Shown: positions 27,062 to 36,881 of the stretch, piece after piece
Layout of the letters: every line of letters begins with the position of its first letter
Numbering within the stretch: the stretch's first letter is position 1
NCBI GenBank assembly: GCA_016903695.1
Contig: JADQBB010000002.1
Coordinates: forward strand, 62,001 to 126,000
DNA length: 64,000 nucleotides
Reading direction: 5' to 3'
Origin: Chlorogloea purpurea SAG 13.99
GTDB lineage: Bacteria; Cyanobacteriota; Cyanobacteriia; Cyanobacteriales; Microcystaceae
Notes under the pieces: model-generated
What the model was told of the DNA's origin: nothing
Database searches by the model: none
What the model saw: the letters and a program-made list of their open reading frames with translations, nothing else
Program-made: the position numbers and the translations under genes

Positions 27062-27625
27062 ATGAATAAAAGACCTCGGTATTCCTCTCCCCCCCCTCGT
27101 TCTCCCAACAGACCAGGCTATTCCGAGCCAGGGGGTGGAGGTGGTAAACCTAAATTGAATTACGGCACGATCGCCCTCTTCGGGGGCATTTTCGTCCTCG
27201 GTATGGGCGTGGGTATAGGCTTTAGTTCCACCGCCAGTTTTACCCCGGAAAACGTGGCATCGAGGGAGGTGATCGATCGTAGCGCCCCCAACGCCGAAGT
27301 ATGTGTACAATTTGGAGCCAGTGCGATCGTTACAGACATGAGGGTTTTCGTGACTCTCAACCCTTTTAACGTTTACGTTACCCAGCCGGTGATGCAGCCC
27401 GGTTGCGTGTTGCGCCGTAACAACTGGTCGATTTTAGAACAACAAAACCTAGTTGATTCCAGGCAGGTCAATGATTGTAAGAATAGGATGAATACTTTCG
27501 GATTCACCGGGCCGTTAGAAGCCAAGCCCAAAATCGATTGTATTTATCAAAACGAAGCTGCGGGCAACTTATTTATCAATCAACCTGGTGCTGTGGGGCC
27601 GCGTCCGGACACTAATAAATTTTAA
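27062..27625 (+). CDS. DUF3172 membrane-anchored protein
   Basis: Conserved cyanobacterial protein of unknown role. From ATG 27062 it has 187 residues; the frame also contains an in-phase TTG just before. The N-terminus is Pro/Arg/Gly-rich and cytosolic. A single TM follows (GTIALFGGIFVLGMGVGIGF, about 35-55), then a domain with VCVQFGASAIVTDMRVFVTL and a QPGCVLRRNNW segment, with four Cys in the last two thirds that could pair in an oxidising compartment. The DUF3172 call is from memory of the family wording. It is a single gene with a possible terminator hairpin at 27641-27678. Confidence 0.8.
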   Translation: MNKRPRYSSPPPRSPNRPGYSEPGGGGGKPKLNYGTIALFGGIFVLGMGVGIGFSSTASFTPENVASREVIDRSAPNAEVCVQFGASAIVTDMRVFVTLNPFNVYVTQPVMQPGCVLRRNNWSILEQQNLVDSRQVNDCKNRMNTFGFTGPLEAKPKIDCIYQNEAAGNLFINQPGAVGPRPDTNKF

Positions 27626-27640
27626 TCATTCTGCCCGCTG

Positions 27641-27678
27641 GTCTGGAGATTTGGCTCCGAAAAAGCGCTCCTCCAGAC
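27641..27678 (+). terminator. Stem-loop after the DUF3172 gene
   Basis: Inverted repeat GTCTGGAG/CTCCAGAC (8 bp) with a 22-base loop that itself has GGCTCC and AGCGCT. It lies 15 bases beyond the stop. No T-run follows, so it is a weak terminator or another structured 3' end. Confidence 0.35.
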
Positions 27679-27777
27679 TCATAAATTCTCCCGTGATAAA
27701 ATTTGATGACCTTTAATGATACAAACACAGCAAACAAAGGGCATATTATTAAGTGTGATAATATATAACCTTTAATC

Positions 27778-28467
27778 ATGAATCAAGCACAGCTTATTCA
27801 ACAAGCTAAACAACAGGACTTAGAGTCGATCAAAGCTCTCTTGAATCATAGCTTACAATCGAGGCGGGTCACGATCAGCGAAGTCACCCTCGAAAGAGAA
27901 AACTGTCTGGGCATTAAAATCATCTCCCGTAAAGTGCCCAATCAATACAAGCTTATTCCTTTTTTGCAAGAAGAATTTAATAGCCTCGGTATACCCAATA
28001 TAGAAACGATCGAAGTCTACGGCTTGGCACATACATCCGAGGTACCCGCTTGGTCTGATAAGATCACCTTGAGTCAAGATTGGAAGATCGAAAATAATAT
28101 CGGTAAATTAGACGCTTTACCCGTTCTGGAAGAGTCAGAAACGGAAACAGAGGGCGAAAGCGAAGAAACACCTGGAACTCAACCGGAACAACCATCTCAA
28201 CCGGTTTACGAATCCCCATACAAGTATCAAAATCCTCTAGAAAATCCCGCTGCCTTCGCGAATCCGGCGAGTCAGAAACAATCTACCTCGATGGTTCCCC
28301 TCTTGGTGGCATTGGCTCTAGGGTTTGCTTGGGGCGTGGTAGTGGGTATACCGATCGGTTCGATGCACTCGATGAATAAAAGCGAGACTCCCGCGCCTTC
28401 TCCTTCTCCTTCTCCTTCTCCTTCTGCTACTGTATCGCCGTCGCCGGTTGCTTCACCTTCTCGTTAA
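27778..28467 (+). CDS. Hypothetical membrane protein with low-complexity Pro-Ser tail
   Basis: Unknown function, 229 residues. The N-terminal ~115 residues form a soluble domain ([20 protein letters not shown]..) of a kind I recall in cyanobacterial hypothetical proteins. An acidic and Pro/Gln linker (about 118-165) leads to one TM ([20 protein letters not shown], about 178-198), then a tail of Pro-Ser repeats. In DNA the tail is a run of CTTCTC units (28396-28425) able to change length by slippage. Upstream, 27743-27764 holds an AT-rich inverted repeat, possibly an operator. The last four bases overlap the convergent fabZ stop. Confidence 0.7.
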   Translation: MNQAQLIQQAKQQDLESIKALLNHSLQSRRVTISEVTLERENCLGIKIISRKVPNQYKLIPFLQEEFNSLGIPNIETIEVYGLAHTSEVPAWSDKITLSQDWKIENNIGKLDALPVLEESETETEGESEETPGTQPEQPSQPVYESPYKYQNPLENPAAFANPASQKQSTSMVPLLVALALGFAWGVVVGIPIGSMHSMNKSETPAPSPSPSPSPSATVSPSPVASPSR

Positions 28468-28955
28468 TCGAGAACGGAAAACATCATTTCTGCTTGCACC
28501 GCTAATTGTCCATCCACAGAAGCTGATCCCTGCATTTTGGCAATGCGGTTCATTTTAAACGAGAGAAGTTCTACCGTCATGATCAATTGGTCTCCCGGTA
28601 CGACGGGACGACGAAAACGAGTTTTATCAATGCCGGCAAAGGCGAAAAACTTGCCTTTCATATTGGGCAATAGGGTTAGTATCACCCCTCCCACTTGTGC
28701 CATCGATTCCACGATCAACACCCCCGGCATCAAGGGACGCTGTGGAATATGGCCGGGGAAGAAAGGTTCATTGATAGTCACGTTCTTGAGACCTACTGCT
28801 TTTTCCCCCGGAACATAATCGATAATTCGGTCTACTAGGGCGAAGGGGTAGCGATGGGGTAATAATTCTCGGATCTCTTCCACTGTAAACACCGTTTTAG
28901 CGGGTGTTTGAGTTCCTAGTGTATTTGAGGCGATTTTCTCGGCGGCAGTAGTCAT
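28464..28955 (-). CDS. fabZ: 3-hydroxyacyl-ACP dehydratase FabZ
   Basis: Hot-dog-fold dehydratase of fatty-acid elongation. It is 163 residues; the conserved core begins at [20 protein letters not shown] near residue 24. The active-site His is in LLPHRYPF, and the catalytic Glu sits in the [16 protein letters not shown] helix; [14 protein letters not shown] is diagnostic of FabZ. In many cyanobacteria it lies with lpxC and lpxA; here no lpx genes flank it. Confidence 0.95.
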   Translation of the reverse strand: MTTAAEKIASNTLGTQTPAKTVFTVEEIRELLPHRYPFALVDRIIDYVPGEKAVGLKNVTINEPFFPGHIPQRPLMPGVLIVESMAQVGGVILTLLPNMKGKFFAFAGIDKTRFRRPVVPGDQLIMTVELLSFKMNRIAKMQGSASVDGQLAVQAEMMFSVLD

Positions 28956-29126
28956 GAATGGACGTTCAACAAGGGGTTAATAAATCTCTGCGATCGTACA
29001 TTATCTCATATTATCGAGCGACTCTTTCTTTTATAGTAATGAGTAGAGAGAAAAGAGAAGAAAGAATCCACCCCTCCCTGCTCCCTACTCGTTGTTCATT
29101 TCTGACTACTTTATGAGGCCAAACTA

Positions 29127-29525
29127 ATGTCCGGTGAACCGAAAAACCCCCAGAAACCTCAACCGCCTGAAATGCCCAACAAATCTTCTTTTGCCAATCC
29201 GGTGCCAGGATTTAAAAGAAGCCTATCTTCTAAAACCGATGATCACAAGGAACAGAAAAAACCGGCAATCAAGCGCCCCATCATCAAAGCACAGATGCCC
29301 GCGATCGATAAGGTTGCAAGTGCTAATGGAGAGCTTTTCCGGCTCGGTGACACGGTTTTGGTCACGGAATTGGGACGCTCCACCCCAGGCTCGATCGAGC
29401 GTTTTTATGCCGATGCCAGTGGCGAGATCTGGGCCCAAATCAAGCCCTTAGAATCGGATAGCCTCTGTATCTGGCAACAAGCTTGTATCCAGAGCCGTTT
29501 ATTGAGTAAAGAAGTTCTAGGGTGA
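29127..29525 (+). CDS. Conserved hypothetical protein
   Basis: 132 residues. The first ~65 residues are Pro/Lys-rich and likely disordered. The last 65 form a compact, probably beta-rich domain (GELFRLGDTVLVTELGRST, ...EIWAQIKPLESDSLCIWQ) resembling small cyanobacterial proteins of unknown function. The ATG at 29127 follows TGAGGCC-rich sequence (weak RBS). An overlapping 105-residue frame (29134-29451) is a shadow: its composition is poor and this frame carries the domain-like part. No role is inferred. Confidence 0.7.
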   Translation: MSGEPKNPQKPQPPEMPNKSSFANPVPGFKRSLSSKTDDHKEQKKPAIKRPIIKAQMPAIDKVASANGELFRLGDTVLVTELGRSTPGSIERFYADASGEIWAQIKPLESDSLCIWQQACIQSRLLSKEVLG

Positions 29526-29678
29526 AAATTTTTGGCGTATCATTAAAAAATGTTATGGCTAGCCGTCGATACTGCTCAACAACTAACCATTCACTAATGC
29601 TATGCATCCGCTTTTTGAATCCTGTTAATATCTTCCCTTTTTAAAAAATATTAAACGATAATCATAATCACAACATTG

Positions 29679-29694
29679 TGTGAAATTAATCACA
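29679..29694. promoter_or_regulatory. CRP/SyCRP1-like binding site
   Basis: TGTGA-AATTAA-TCACA is an exact match to the CRP-family consensus TGTGA-N6-TCACA, and the symmetry extends one base further on each side (GTGTGA..TCACAC). It lies 134 bases before the alpha/beta hydrolase ATG. Cyanobacterial SyCRP1 uses this consensus; occupation is inferred. Confidence 0.6.
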
Positions 29695-29701
29695 CTAGGC
29701 T

Positions 29702-29717
29702 TGTGATCTAGATCATC
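29702..29717. promoter_or_regulatory. Second, imperfect CRP-like site
   Basis: TGTGA-TCTAGA-TCATC keeps one full half-site and contains the perfect 12-base palindrome TGATCTAGATCA, centred 23 bases (about two helical turns) after the first site, so two dimers could sit on the same face of the helix. Confidence 0.45.
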
Positions 29718-29827
29718 ACCCATATAGAAGAGAGCGATAAAATTTCCCAGGCTCGATCGCCAATTTTAAACTTGCTGAAAATTACGTTACAATTTTTAAT
29801 ATTCCTTAATAAATATACAAGAAAGCG

Positions 29828-30709
29828 ATGCAAGCCACATCCGCCGTTGACCGTATTTCCCCGCCGAGCAACTATTGGCAATGGCAAGACTACAATATCC
29901 ATTATGTACGATCGGGCAACGTGCGAGATAATCAGCCGCCCCTGTTACTAATACACGGTTTCGGGGCCTCGACGGATCACTGGCGTAAAAATATAGCACA
30001 ACTGCAAGAAAATCACGAAGTTTGGGCGATCGATCTTCTCGGCTTCGGACGTTCAGCTAAACCTAACCGAGAGTATAGCGGCGGATTGTGGCGGGATCAA
30101 GTGACTCACTTCATCACCGAGATCATCAAGAAACCTGTTATCTTAGCCGGTAATTCCCTTGGGGGGTACGTGGCGCTTTGCGTGGCGGCCGAGTGCCCCG
30201 AAAAAGCTAAAGGGGTGATTTTACTCAACAGTGCGGGGCCATTCAGTGATACGGTGACTAACGAACCCAACGCCCTACAGAAGTTAATCCGTGGTGTACT
30301 CCTCCAACCATGGGCGAGTTACTTATTATTCCAATACGTGCGCCAGAAAAGTAACATCCGCAAAACCCTACTGAAAGTTTATCTAGATCCGGCTGCAGTT
30401 ACCGAGGAATTAATAGAGGACATATATCGCCCTTCCTGCGACCCAGGGGCAGTGGAAGTATTCGCCGCCGTCTTTAAAAGCCCCCAAGGGGAAAAAATCG
30501 ACACCTTACTGCAGAAACTAACCCACCCACTCTTGCTATTGTGGGGAGAAAAAGACCCGTGGATCGACGCTAGGAGTCGGGGGGAAAAATTCCGTCAATA
30601 TTACCCCTCATTAACCGAACACTATTTGCAAGCCGGTCATTGCCCCCACGATGAAATACCCGAACAAATTAACGCTCTCATCAGTGGTTGGATGGACGAG
30701 AATTTTTAA
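29828..30709 (+). CDS. Alpha/beta hydrolase
   Basis: Soluble alpha/beta-fold hydrolase, 293 residues. The oxyanion segment is LLLIHGFGASTDHW; the nucleophile elbow is ILAGNSLGGYVALCVA (Ser near residue 114), the acid Asp is in LLLWGEKDPWIDA near 240, and the His is in LQAGHCPHDEIPE near 270. A cap-region insertion (about 145-210) follows strand 6. Cyanobacterial homologues are often annotated as hydrolases of unknown substrate; chlorophyll-catabolism-type and epoxide-hydrolase-type labels are possible but unsupported. It is preceded by CRP-like sites and converges with ftsZ. Confidence 0.88.
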   Translation: MQATSAVDRISPPSNYWQWQDYNIHYVRSGNVRDNQPPLLLIHGFGASTDHWRKNIAQLQENHEVWAIDLLGFGRSAKPNREYSGGLWRDQVTHFITEIIKKPVILAGNSLGGYVALCVAAECPEKAKGVILLNSAGPFSDTVTNEPNALQKLIRGVLLQPWASYLLFQYVRQKSNIRKTLLKVYLDPAAVTEELIEDIYRPSCDPGAVEVFAAVFKSPQGEKIDTLLQKLTHPLLLLWGEKDPWIDARSRGEKFRQYYPSLTEHYLQAGHCPHDEIPEQINALISGWMDENF

Positions 30710-30750
30710 CGCGGGAACTCCCCCACCCGAAATATCACGAACGGTGATCT

Positions 30751-31986
30751 TTATCTAGGGCGACGGCCGCGGAGGAAGTCGGGAATATCCAATCCGGGCG
30801 ATCGACTATCTACTGGCCCACTCGTGGGGGGCGGCGTCGGGATCACGGGTTGACTTACTTTCGTACCGGGGCCTCTTGTGGGAGTATCTCCGCTGAAACC
30901 CGTGGCGATCACGGTTACTCTAATTTCGCCCTGCATCTTCTCGTCGATTACCGCACCGAAAATAATATTAGCGTTGGGGTCTACGGACTCGTAAATTATT
31001 TCTGCGGCAGCGTTAACTTCGTGGAGAGTTAAATCGCTACCACCGGTGATATTAAATACTACGCCCTTAGCTCCTTCTATGGATGATTCTAAGAGGGGGG
31101 AAGAGATGGCGGCTGTGGCTCCTTCCTTGGCCCTTGATTTACCCGAACCGATACCGATGCCCATCAAAGCCGAACCCGCATCGGCCATGACGGCGCGCAC
31201 GTCGGCGAAATCGACATTCACCAGCCCTGGAATCGTAATAATATCGGAAATACCTTGCACCCCCTGTCGGAGAATATCATCGGCGACGCGGAAAGCCTCT
31301 TGTAAAGGAGTGTCGGCGGGTATTACCTCTAATAGCTTGTTATTGGGAATGACGATCAAGGTATCTACCCGACTTTGTAAGCCGCCGATACCATCTTCCG
31401 CCTGATTGGTGCGCCGCCGCCCCTCGAATGTAAAGGGACGGGTCACTACACCCACCGTCAGACACCCCATTTCTTTAGCTATTTCTGCCACTATGGGAGC
31501 CGCTCCCGTACCGGTGCCGCCGCCCATACCGGCGGTGATGAATACTAGATCTGTATTTTCTAAGGCTTGAGCGATTTCATCGCGCGATTCTTCCGCCGCC
31601 TTCTGACCGATGGAAGGATTTCCCCCCGCCCCCAAACCCCTGGTCAATTTCTGACCTATCTGTAGTCTCTGGGAAGCTGACGAGTGGGCTAAAGCTTGGG
31701 CATCTGTGTTGATCGTCCAGAATTCTATCCCGGCTACACCGTTAGCGATCATCCGGTTTACTGCATTACAGCCGCCGCCGCCTACGCCGATGACTTTGAT
31801 TCTGGCTACGTTACTAGGTACGATCGTATTATGATAGGAGCTATCCTTGGGTTTCATGGGCGGTTCGTTAATTCGAGGTAGGCCAGTATTCATGATGGCA
31901 TTATAATCCTCATCAGTGAATAGCTCCGGATCTTCGTTATTATTTAAAATAGAGTCACTTGTAACTTTATGATTTTTGGCTGTCAT
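30751..31986 (-). CDS. ftsZ: Cell-division GTPase FtsZ
   Basis: Tubulin-like GTPase that forms the division ring. It is 411 residues with an N-terminal extension of about 60 residues, common in cyanobacteria. [18 protein letters not shown], the tubulin signature [16 protein letters not shown] and the [14 protein letters not shown] segment are intact. The C-terminal peptide ends [12 protein letters not shown], a typical partner-binding tail. ftsQ lies upstream on the same strand with a 150-base gap. Confidence 0.97.
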   Translation of the reverse strand: MTAKNHKVTSDSILNNNEDPELFTDEDYNAIMNTGLPRINEPPMKPKDSSYHNTIVPSNVARIKVIGVGGGGCNAVNRMIANGVAGIEFWTINTDAQALAHSSASQRLQIGQKLTRGLGAGGNPSIGQKAAEESRDEIAQALENTDLVFITAGMGGGTGTGAAPIVAEIAKEMGCLTVGVVTRPFTFEGRRRTNQAEDGIGGLQSRVDTLIVIPNNKLLEVIPADTPLQEAFRVADDILRQGVQGISDIITIPGLVNVDFADVRAVMADAGSALMGIGIGSGKSRAKEGATAAISSPLLESSIEGAKGVVFNITGGSDLTLHEVNAAAEIIYESVDPNANIIFGAVIDEKMQGEIRVTVIATGFSGDTPTRGPGTKVSQPVIPTPPPTSGPVDSRSPGLDIPDFLRGRRPR

Positions 31987-32137
31987 CGCAGTATTACTTA
32001 ATTTAGTACACAGTTAACTTATGGGTTTGGTTTTACTTATACTATGTTATTTATAGACTACAAGTTGATTGGTTGGGGTCTATTTTAGTTGGGAAGTTTT
32101 TCCATTGTAAGTTATTAAGTTGTCAATATATATCTCT

Positions 32138-32935
32138 TTAGATACTTTCTTTCTCCTTTATCTTGTCGACTTTCGGTTTCAGTTGAATACTCGGTGAATC
32201 GGGATTTCTCAAATCAACGTAAAGTATATCCTTCGTCGCTACTTTCCCATTGACTTGAGCGATTCTGGCCAAAGTATTTAACTTCTTGACCAATAGGTTA
32301 TCGTTGGCCCCCAAGTAAACTTTGCCCAGAGAAGTATCTAGTACCAAATTACTAGGTTCTTGCCAATTAACGCTTGATATTTTCACCGGAAAGTTACCGA
32401 GTAAACTATAAAGTTTCTGCCAAGAGGTTTGATATTGATTTTGATAGCCGATAACTTTCAAAGGAGGGGATTGGGGAAAAAATGGGGTACGGGAATAATA
32501 AGATAAAGGAATTACCACACCCCTATCATCAAGATAAGATGGGTTGCGGGGGGCGGGTATTAAAGCTACAGGTTGCCTCTCGGCGACGGTAACGATAATC
32601 TTGGGGGGCAATAATTGGCGACTGACCTCCACTGATGCAATGGGGGGTATGGCGGCTAAATTAGCCGTCAGCGGCGAAGTGGACAAACGCCAGATCGACT
32701 TGGGATAGGATACTTTCAGACAGTTGCGGATCAGCTCGGCTGATAGGAGATGATTGCCCCGCACCTCAATCTGATCCGCACTAGCTATAGACCAATAGGG
32801 TAAGGACATGGCCCAAGATAAACCCGCCGCCATGGCCGTGATGCAGGCGAAACGAGCGATCGATTGCCAAACCTTCTGACGGCGCTGGGATTTGAGCTGG
32901 TTTCGTCTTTCCTTCAACTGATTGGAAGTCGCCAT
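32138..32935 (-). CDS. ftsQ: Cell-division protein FtsQ
   Basis: Bitopic membrane protein of the divisome. It is 265 residues: a basic cytosolic start (KERRNQLKSQRRQK), one TM (about 25-45), a POTRA domain beginning ADQIEVRGNHLLSAELI, then the FtsQ beta domain with KIIVTVAERQPVALI and YLDDRGVVIPL. It is upstream of ftsZ on the same strand, the conserved ftsQ-ftsZ order of cyanobacteria. It is divergent from ctpA, with a 207-base gap holding both promoters. Confidence 0.92.
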   Translation of the reverse strand: MATSNQLKERRNQLKSQRRQKVWQSIARFACITAMAAGLSWAMSLPYWSIASADQIEVRGNHLLSAELIRNCLKVSYPKSIWRLSTSPLTANLAAIPPIASVEVSRQLLPPKIIVTVAERQPVALIPAPRNPSYLDDRGVVIPLSYYSRTPFFPQSPPLKVIGYQNQYQTSWQKLYSLLGNFPVKISSVNWQEPSNLVLDTSLGKVYLGANDNLLVKKLNTLARIAQVNGKVATKDILYVDLRNPDSPSIQLKPKVDKIKEKESI

Positions 32936-33142
32936 ATATTTAAGGAGGATTAATCATAACTAGACTATCAGAGATGTTATAACAGTAATAGCCAAACTCT
33001 GAAAACATAGCAATCCACAGCCGCCCCGAAGTCAAACCCTGAAAACCAAAAAGATCGTGAAGACGGCAAAGGACTCAATCAGGTACTGTGTTAAAGTGAG
33101 CAGAAAGAGTGAGAGCTAAACTTTTACACCCAAAAATCGCTT

Positions 33143-34432
33143 ATGGTCATGACAAAACGCGGGCTGGTATTAGGTGCGACGGCATTGGTACTAACAACGG
33201 TAGCAGTTACGGGGGCGGGACTGAGAATGTCCAAGAGTCAAGCTTTTTTCCAAGAAAGCCCCAAAGAATTAATCGATGAAGTATGGCAGATCATCAATCG
33301 TACTTACTTGGATGGGACATTCAATCAAACTGACTGGAAAGCAACCCGCAGCCAATATTTAAGCCGTTCATACGCCAACCAAGAAGAAGCGTATAAAGCG
33401 GTCAGGGAAATGTTAAAGACCCTCCAAGATCCCTACACTCGCTTCATGGACCCCAGCGAGTTCAAAAATATGCAGATCGATACTTCGGGGGAATTAACAG
33501 GAGTAGGTATTCAAATTACCAAGGATGAAAAATCCAAACAGTTGATCGTGGTATCTCCCATCGAAGGTAGCCCCGCGGCTAAAGCCGGGGTGATGAGCAA
33601 AGACATCATCGTGGAAATCGATGGCAAAAACGCCGAGAAACTAGAACTAGAACAAGCAGTGAACCTGATTCGCGGTAAGGCGGGCACTCAAGTTAACATT
33701 ACCGTTCAACGGGGAGATAAAAAAGTTAATTTCACCCTCACCAGGAGCAAAATAGAAATTCACCCGGTGCGGGCCAGGGTGGAAGACAGTCCCGCGGGTA
33801 AGATCGGCTATATCCGTCTGAACCAATTCAGCGCCCAAGCCAGTCAAGATATGCGGAACGCAATCACTGACTTGGAAAGCAAAGGCGTGAAAGGTTACGT
33901 GCTAGATTTACGCTCTAATCCGGGGGGATTACTGTACGCTAGTGTGGAAATAGCGAAAATGTGGATTCCCGATGGCTTGATCGTCTCCACCGTCGATAGA
34001 CAGGGAGAAAGAGAAGTGCAACAGGCCGACAATAAAGCTCTCACCGATAAACCTTTAGTTGTCTTGGTTAATGGTGGCTCGGCCAGTGCCAGCGAAATTC
34101 TCTCCGGGGCGTTACAAGATCATCACCGGGGAACGATCGTGGGGACGAAAACTTTCGGTAAAGGTTTGGTGCAATCGGTACGCGGTCTCGAAGATGGTTC
34201 GGGCTTGGCGGTGACGATCGCTAAATACCTCACCCCCAGCGGCAAGGATATTAATAAAGATGGTATTCACCCGGATGTAGTTTATGATCTCAGCGATGCT
34301 GATCGTAAGGCTCTACAACAAGCCCAAGAGAAAATAGGCACTTTCGACGATCCTCAATTCGCTAAAGGCTTTGAAGTTCTCAAACCGGAAATTGAGAAAA
34401 CGGCTAAAAAAGGCGCTCAAGCCACCAAGTAA
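33143..34432 (+). CDS. ctpA: Carboxyl-terminal processing peptidase
   Basis: S41 serine protease of the Ctp family; cyanobacterial CtpA trims the D1 precursor of photosystem II in the lumen, and paralogues exist. It is 429 residues. An N-terminal signal/anchor (LVLGATALVLTTVAVTGAG) is followed by a PDZ domain at about 110-190 (GELTGVGIQITKD.., SPAAKAGVMSKDIIVEIDG). The catalytic core has VVLVNGGSASASEILSGAL (Ser) and GTKTFGKGLVQSV (Lys). Which paralogue (CtpA, B or C) it is cannot be fixed; the symbol is a best guess. A hairpin terminator follows. Confidence 0.85.
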   Translation: MVMTKRGLVLGATALVLTTVAVTGAGLRMSKSQAFFQESPKELIDEVWQIINRTYLDGTFNQTDWKATRSQYLSRSYANQEEAYKAVREMLKTLQDPYTRFMDPSEFKNMQIDTSGELTGVGIQITKDEKSKQLIVVSPIEGSPAAKAGVMSKDIIVEIDGKNAEKLELEQAVNLIRGKAGTQVNITVQRGDKKVNFTLTRSKIEIHPVRARVEDSPAGKIGYIRLNQFSAQASQDMRNAITDLESKGVKGYVLDLRSNPGGLLYASVEIAKMWIPDGLIVSTVDRQGEREVQQADNKALTDKPLVVLVNGGSASASEILSGALQDHHRGTIVGTKTFGKGLVQSVRGLEDGSGLAVTIAKYLTPSGKDINKDGIHPDVVYDLSDADRKALQQAQEKIGTFDDPQFAKGFEVLKPEIEKTAKKGAQATK

Positions 34433-34440
34433 ACCCGATG

Positions 34441-34463
34441 GACTCTCTCCACCGGGGAGAGTC
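34441..34463 (+). terminator. Hairpin terminator after ctpA
   Basis: GACTCTC and GAGAGTC arms pair around a GC-rich loop, starting 8 bases after the stop. No T-run is present; the following bases are GGGGCAAAATAA. Confidence 0.45.
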
Positions 34464-34493
34464 GGGGCAAAATAACCAAATTAACCGATCGAG

Positions 34494-34865
34494 ATGGCCC
34501 ATCAAGAACTAAAAGCCCGAACGGAACGACTACACCAACTGAGAGTATACGGTCGTTGGGGTTTAGTATTACTTTCTTGGTTGGTTATAGTACCTTGGAG
34601 TTTATGGGCGTTAAGAGAAGACATCAGTCTTTTGAAGACTTATTTCACTTGGGCCAGTTTACGCTACACGATTATTTATAATTTTTGGCCGGTGGCAGGT
34701 TTAGCTTATTGTCTCGCCATAACAGTCAGTTCTTTACTATGGCAGGGCAGAAATATAATCTGGGGCATACCAGCTAAAGAAAGACAGCAATTAGAAAACG
34801 GAGTGGAGCGAATACAACGGGCAGGGCCGAGTCATCCTCTCTGGCGTTGGATAATTCAAAAATAG
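34494..34865 (+). CDS. Conserved cyanobacterial membrane protein
   Basis: 123 residues, unknown function. Two TM helices: WGLVLLSWLVIVPWSLWAL (about 22-40) and FWPVAGLAYCLAITVSSLLW (about 65-84), joined by a 25-residue loop. Both ends are charged and predicted cytosolic. A basic, Trp-rich end (HPLWRWIIQK) closes it. It sits between ctpA and chlI in the same direction. I do not recognise a family. Confidence 0.65.
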   Translation: MAHQELKARTERLHQLRVYGRWGLVLLSWLVIVPWSLWALREDISLLKTYFTWASLRYTIIYNFWPVAGLAYCLAITVSSLLWQGRNIIWGIPAKERQQLENGVERIQRAGPSHPLWRWIIQK

Positions 34866-34981
34866 TTAATAGCTTTTTCTTTTCGGGGCAGCTTGGACAA
34901 AGTTACGACTCACGGCCCCCCTCTTAATATGGCACAATGAGAAACAGTGGTTTTGCTCGTAATTAAAATAATTATTGTTCT

Positions 34982-36055
34982 ATGACTGTGACTCTCCAAG
35001 CTGCCCCGAAAACACGCCGGTTAGTATTCCCCTTTGTGGCGATCGTCGGTCAAGAAGAAATGAAACTCGCTTTAATGCTGAATATCATCGACCCCAAAAT
35101 AGGCGGGGTGATGATCATGGGCGATCGAGGTACGGGCAAATCTACCACCATCAGGGCCCTGGCCGACCTATTACCCGATATAGAAGTAGTAGCCAACGAT
35201 CCTTTTAATTCAGCCCCCGATGACCCCGAATTAATGAGCGATGAAGTGCGAAGACAGTTAGAAGAAAATATCCCCGTGACCCTCGGCAAGAAAAAAGTAC
35301 CGATGGTGGATCTCCCCCTCGGCGCTACCGAAGATCGGGTTTGCGGTACGATCGACATCGAAAAAGCTCTCTCGGAAGGGGTTAAGGCTTTTGAACCGGG
35401 GCTACTGGCGAAAGCCAACCGGGGTATCCTCTACGTGGATGAAGTTAACCTGCTCGATGATCACCTGGTGGACGTATTGCTAGATTCTGCCGCCTCCGGT
35501 TGGAACACTGTGGAAAGGGAAGGTATCTCGATCCGTCACCCGGCCCGATTCGTGCTGGTAGGTTCGGGCAACCCCGAAGAAGGAGAATTACGCCCCCAAT
35601 TGCTCGATCGTTTCGGGATGCACGCCGAGATCCACACCGTTAAAGAACCGGCCCTGAGGGTGAAAATAGTGGAACAGCGATCGGAGTTCGATCAAAATCC
35701 ACCGGAATTCTGCACCAGATATGAAGACGAACAGGTTCACTTGCAGGAAAAATTAGTCACAGCCCAAGCACTATTACCGCGAGTAGAGATGGATTACGAT
35801 TCCAGGGTGAAAATATCGCAAGTTTGTTCTGAATTAGACGTGGACGGATTGAGAGGGGACATAGTAACGAACCGGGCGGCTAAAGCTTTAACGGCTCTAG
35901 AGGGGAGAACTACCGTCACCGTCGATGATATTCGCAGGGTGATTGTGTTGTGCTTACGTCATCGCCTGCGGAAAGATCCATTAGAGTCCATAGATTCAGG
36001 TTACAAAGTACAAAAAGTATTCAATCGAGTTTTTGGTTTAGAATCGGAAACTTAA
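34982..36055 (+). CDS. chlI: Magnesium chelatase subunit ChlI
   Basis: AAA+ ATPase motor of magnesium chelatase, inserting Mg2+ into protoporphyrin IX for chlorophyll synthesis. It is 357 residues. [16 protein letters not shown] precedes Walker [16 protein letters not shown] near residue 48; Walker B is [20 protein letters not shown] near 150, and sensor 1 is [22 protein letters not shown] near 190. It is followed after 4 bases by the MlaF-like ABC gene. The ATG at 34982 is the obvious start. Confidence 0.97.
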   Translation: MTVTLQAAPKTRRLVFPFVAIVGQEEMKLALMLNIIDPKIGGVMIMGDRGTGKSTTIRALADLLPDIEVVANDPFNSAPDDPELMSDEVRRQLEENIPVTLGKKKVPMVDLPLGATEDRVCGTIDIEKALSEGVKAFEPGLLAKANRGILYVDEVNLLDDHLVDVLLDSAASGWNTVEREGISIRHPARFVLVGSGNPEEGELRPQLLDRFGMHAEIHTVKEPALRVKIVEQRSEFDQNPPEFCTRYEDEQVHLQEKLVTAQALLPRVEMDYDSRVKISQVCSELDVDGLRGDIVTNRAAKALTALEGRTTVTVDDIRRVIVLCLRHRLRKDPLESIDSGYKVQKVFNRVFGLESET

Positions 36056-36059
36056 CCCC

Positions 36060-36845
36060 ATGGAAGAACCGCTGATCGAACTCAAAGGAGTCTCGAAGAA
36101 GTTTGGCGATAAAGTGATTCTCGATGGTTTAAACCTCTCTATCTACCGGAACCAAGCCCTAGTGATCATCGGCCCTTCGGGAACGGGTAAATCCACTGTA
36201 TTAAGGATCATCGCCGGATTGACCGCCCCCGATGAGGGGGAAATTTACGTGAAAGGTAAATTACGCACCGGATTGGCCGAAGATAATCGGGAAAGTTTGC
36301 GAATCGCCCTCGTCTTCCAACAGTCTGCTTTATTCGATTCGCTCACGGTTGAAGAAAATGTGGGGTTTTCCCTATTCGAGCATTCCCGTCTATCTCATAA
36401 AAAGATCAAAGAGATCGTCGCCGAAAAGCTGAGATTAGTGGGCTTGGATGACGATATTAGCGAGCGTTATCCGGCTCAACTGTCCGGGGGTATGAGAAAG
36501 CGGGTGAGTTTCGCCAGGGCTATTATTAATAATCCCGAAAATCCCCAAGAGAACCCGGAAATAATTCTTTATGATGAACCGACCGCTGGTTTAGATCCGA
36601 TCGCTTCCACCATTATCGAAGACTTGGTGCGGAAAATTCAAAAAGATTCCGGCACTTGTGCTTCTTATGTGATGGTTTCCCATCAGAGTAGCACGATCCG
36701 TCGCACCGCAAAACGTATAGTATTTCTATATAAAGGTCAAACACCATGGTCTGGGACAGTCCAAGAAATAGACACCACGGACAACGAAATGATCCGACAA
36801 TTTTTTAGCGGTAGTATAGAAGGGCCGATTAAAGCAACCGATTAA
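36060..36845 (+). CDS. MlaF/TGD3-like ABC transporter ATPase
   Basis: ATPase of an MCE-type lipid transporter. It is 261 residues. Walker A GPSGTGKSTVLRIIAG near 38, Q-loop LVFQQSALFDSLTV, signature LSGGMRKRVSFARAI (the GGM form typical of MlaF), Walker B ILYDEPTAGLDPI and switch His in MVSHQSSTIRR are all intact. The partner MCE gene follows 36 bases downstream; no MlaE-type permease gene is in the window. In plants the equivalent TGD1/2/3 complex moves lipids at the chloroplast envelope, and by inference this serves the cyanobacterial envelope. Confidence 0.9.
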   Translation: MEEPLIELKGVSKKFGDKVILDGLNLSIYRNQALVIIGPSGTGKSTVLRIIAGLTAPDEGEIYVKGKLRTGLAEDNRESLRIALVFQQSALFDSLTVEENVGFSLFEHSRLSHKKIKEIVAEKLRLVGLDDDISERYPAQLSGGMRKRVSFARAIINNPENPQENPEIILYDEPTAGLDPIASTIIEDLVRKIQKDSGTCASYVMVSHQSSTIRRTAKRIVFLYKGQTPWSGTVQEIDTTDNEMIRQFFSGSIEGPIKATD

Positions 36846-36881
36846 GGATAATTGATCAGTAAGGTGGAGTGAGTAAAAACT

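Larger units (their letters stand above)
29526..29827. other. Regulatory gap before the alpha/beta hydrolase gene
   Basis: About 300 AT-rich bases with no gene. It holds two CRP-like palindromes (entered separately) at about 150 and 125 bases before the next ATG. I see no well-formed terminator for the preceding gene. Confidence 0.5.

Noticed and set aside
34893-34930. TTGGAC and TAATAT as a chlI promoter
   Set aside because: The 26-base spacing is too long for a standard sigma-70 promoter.
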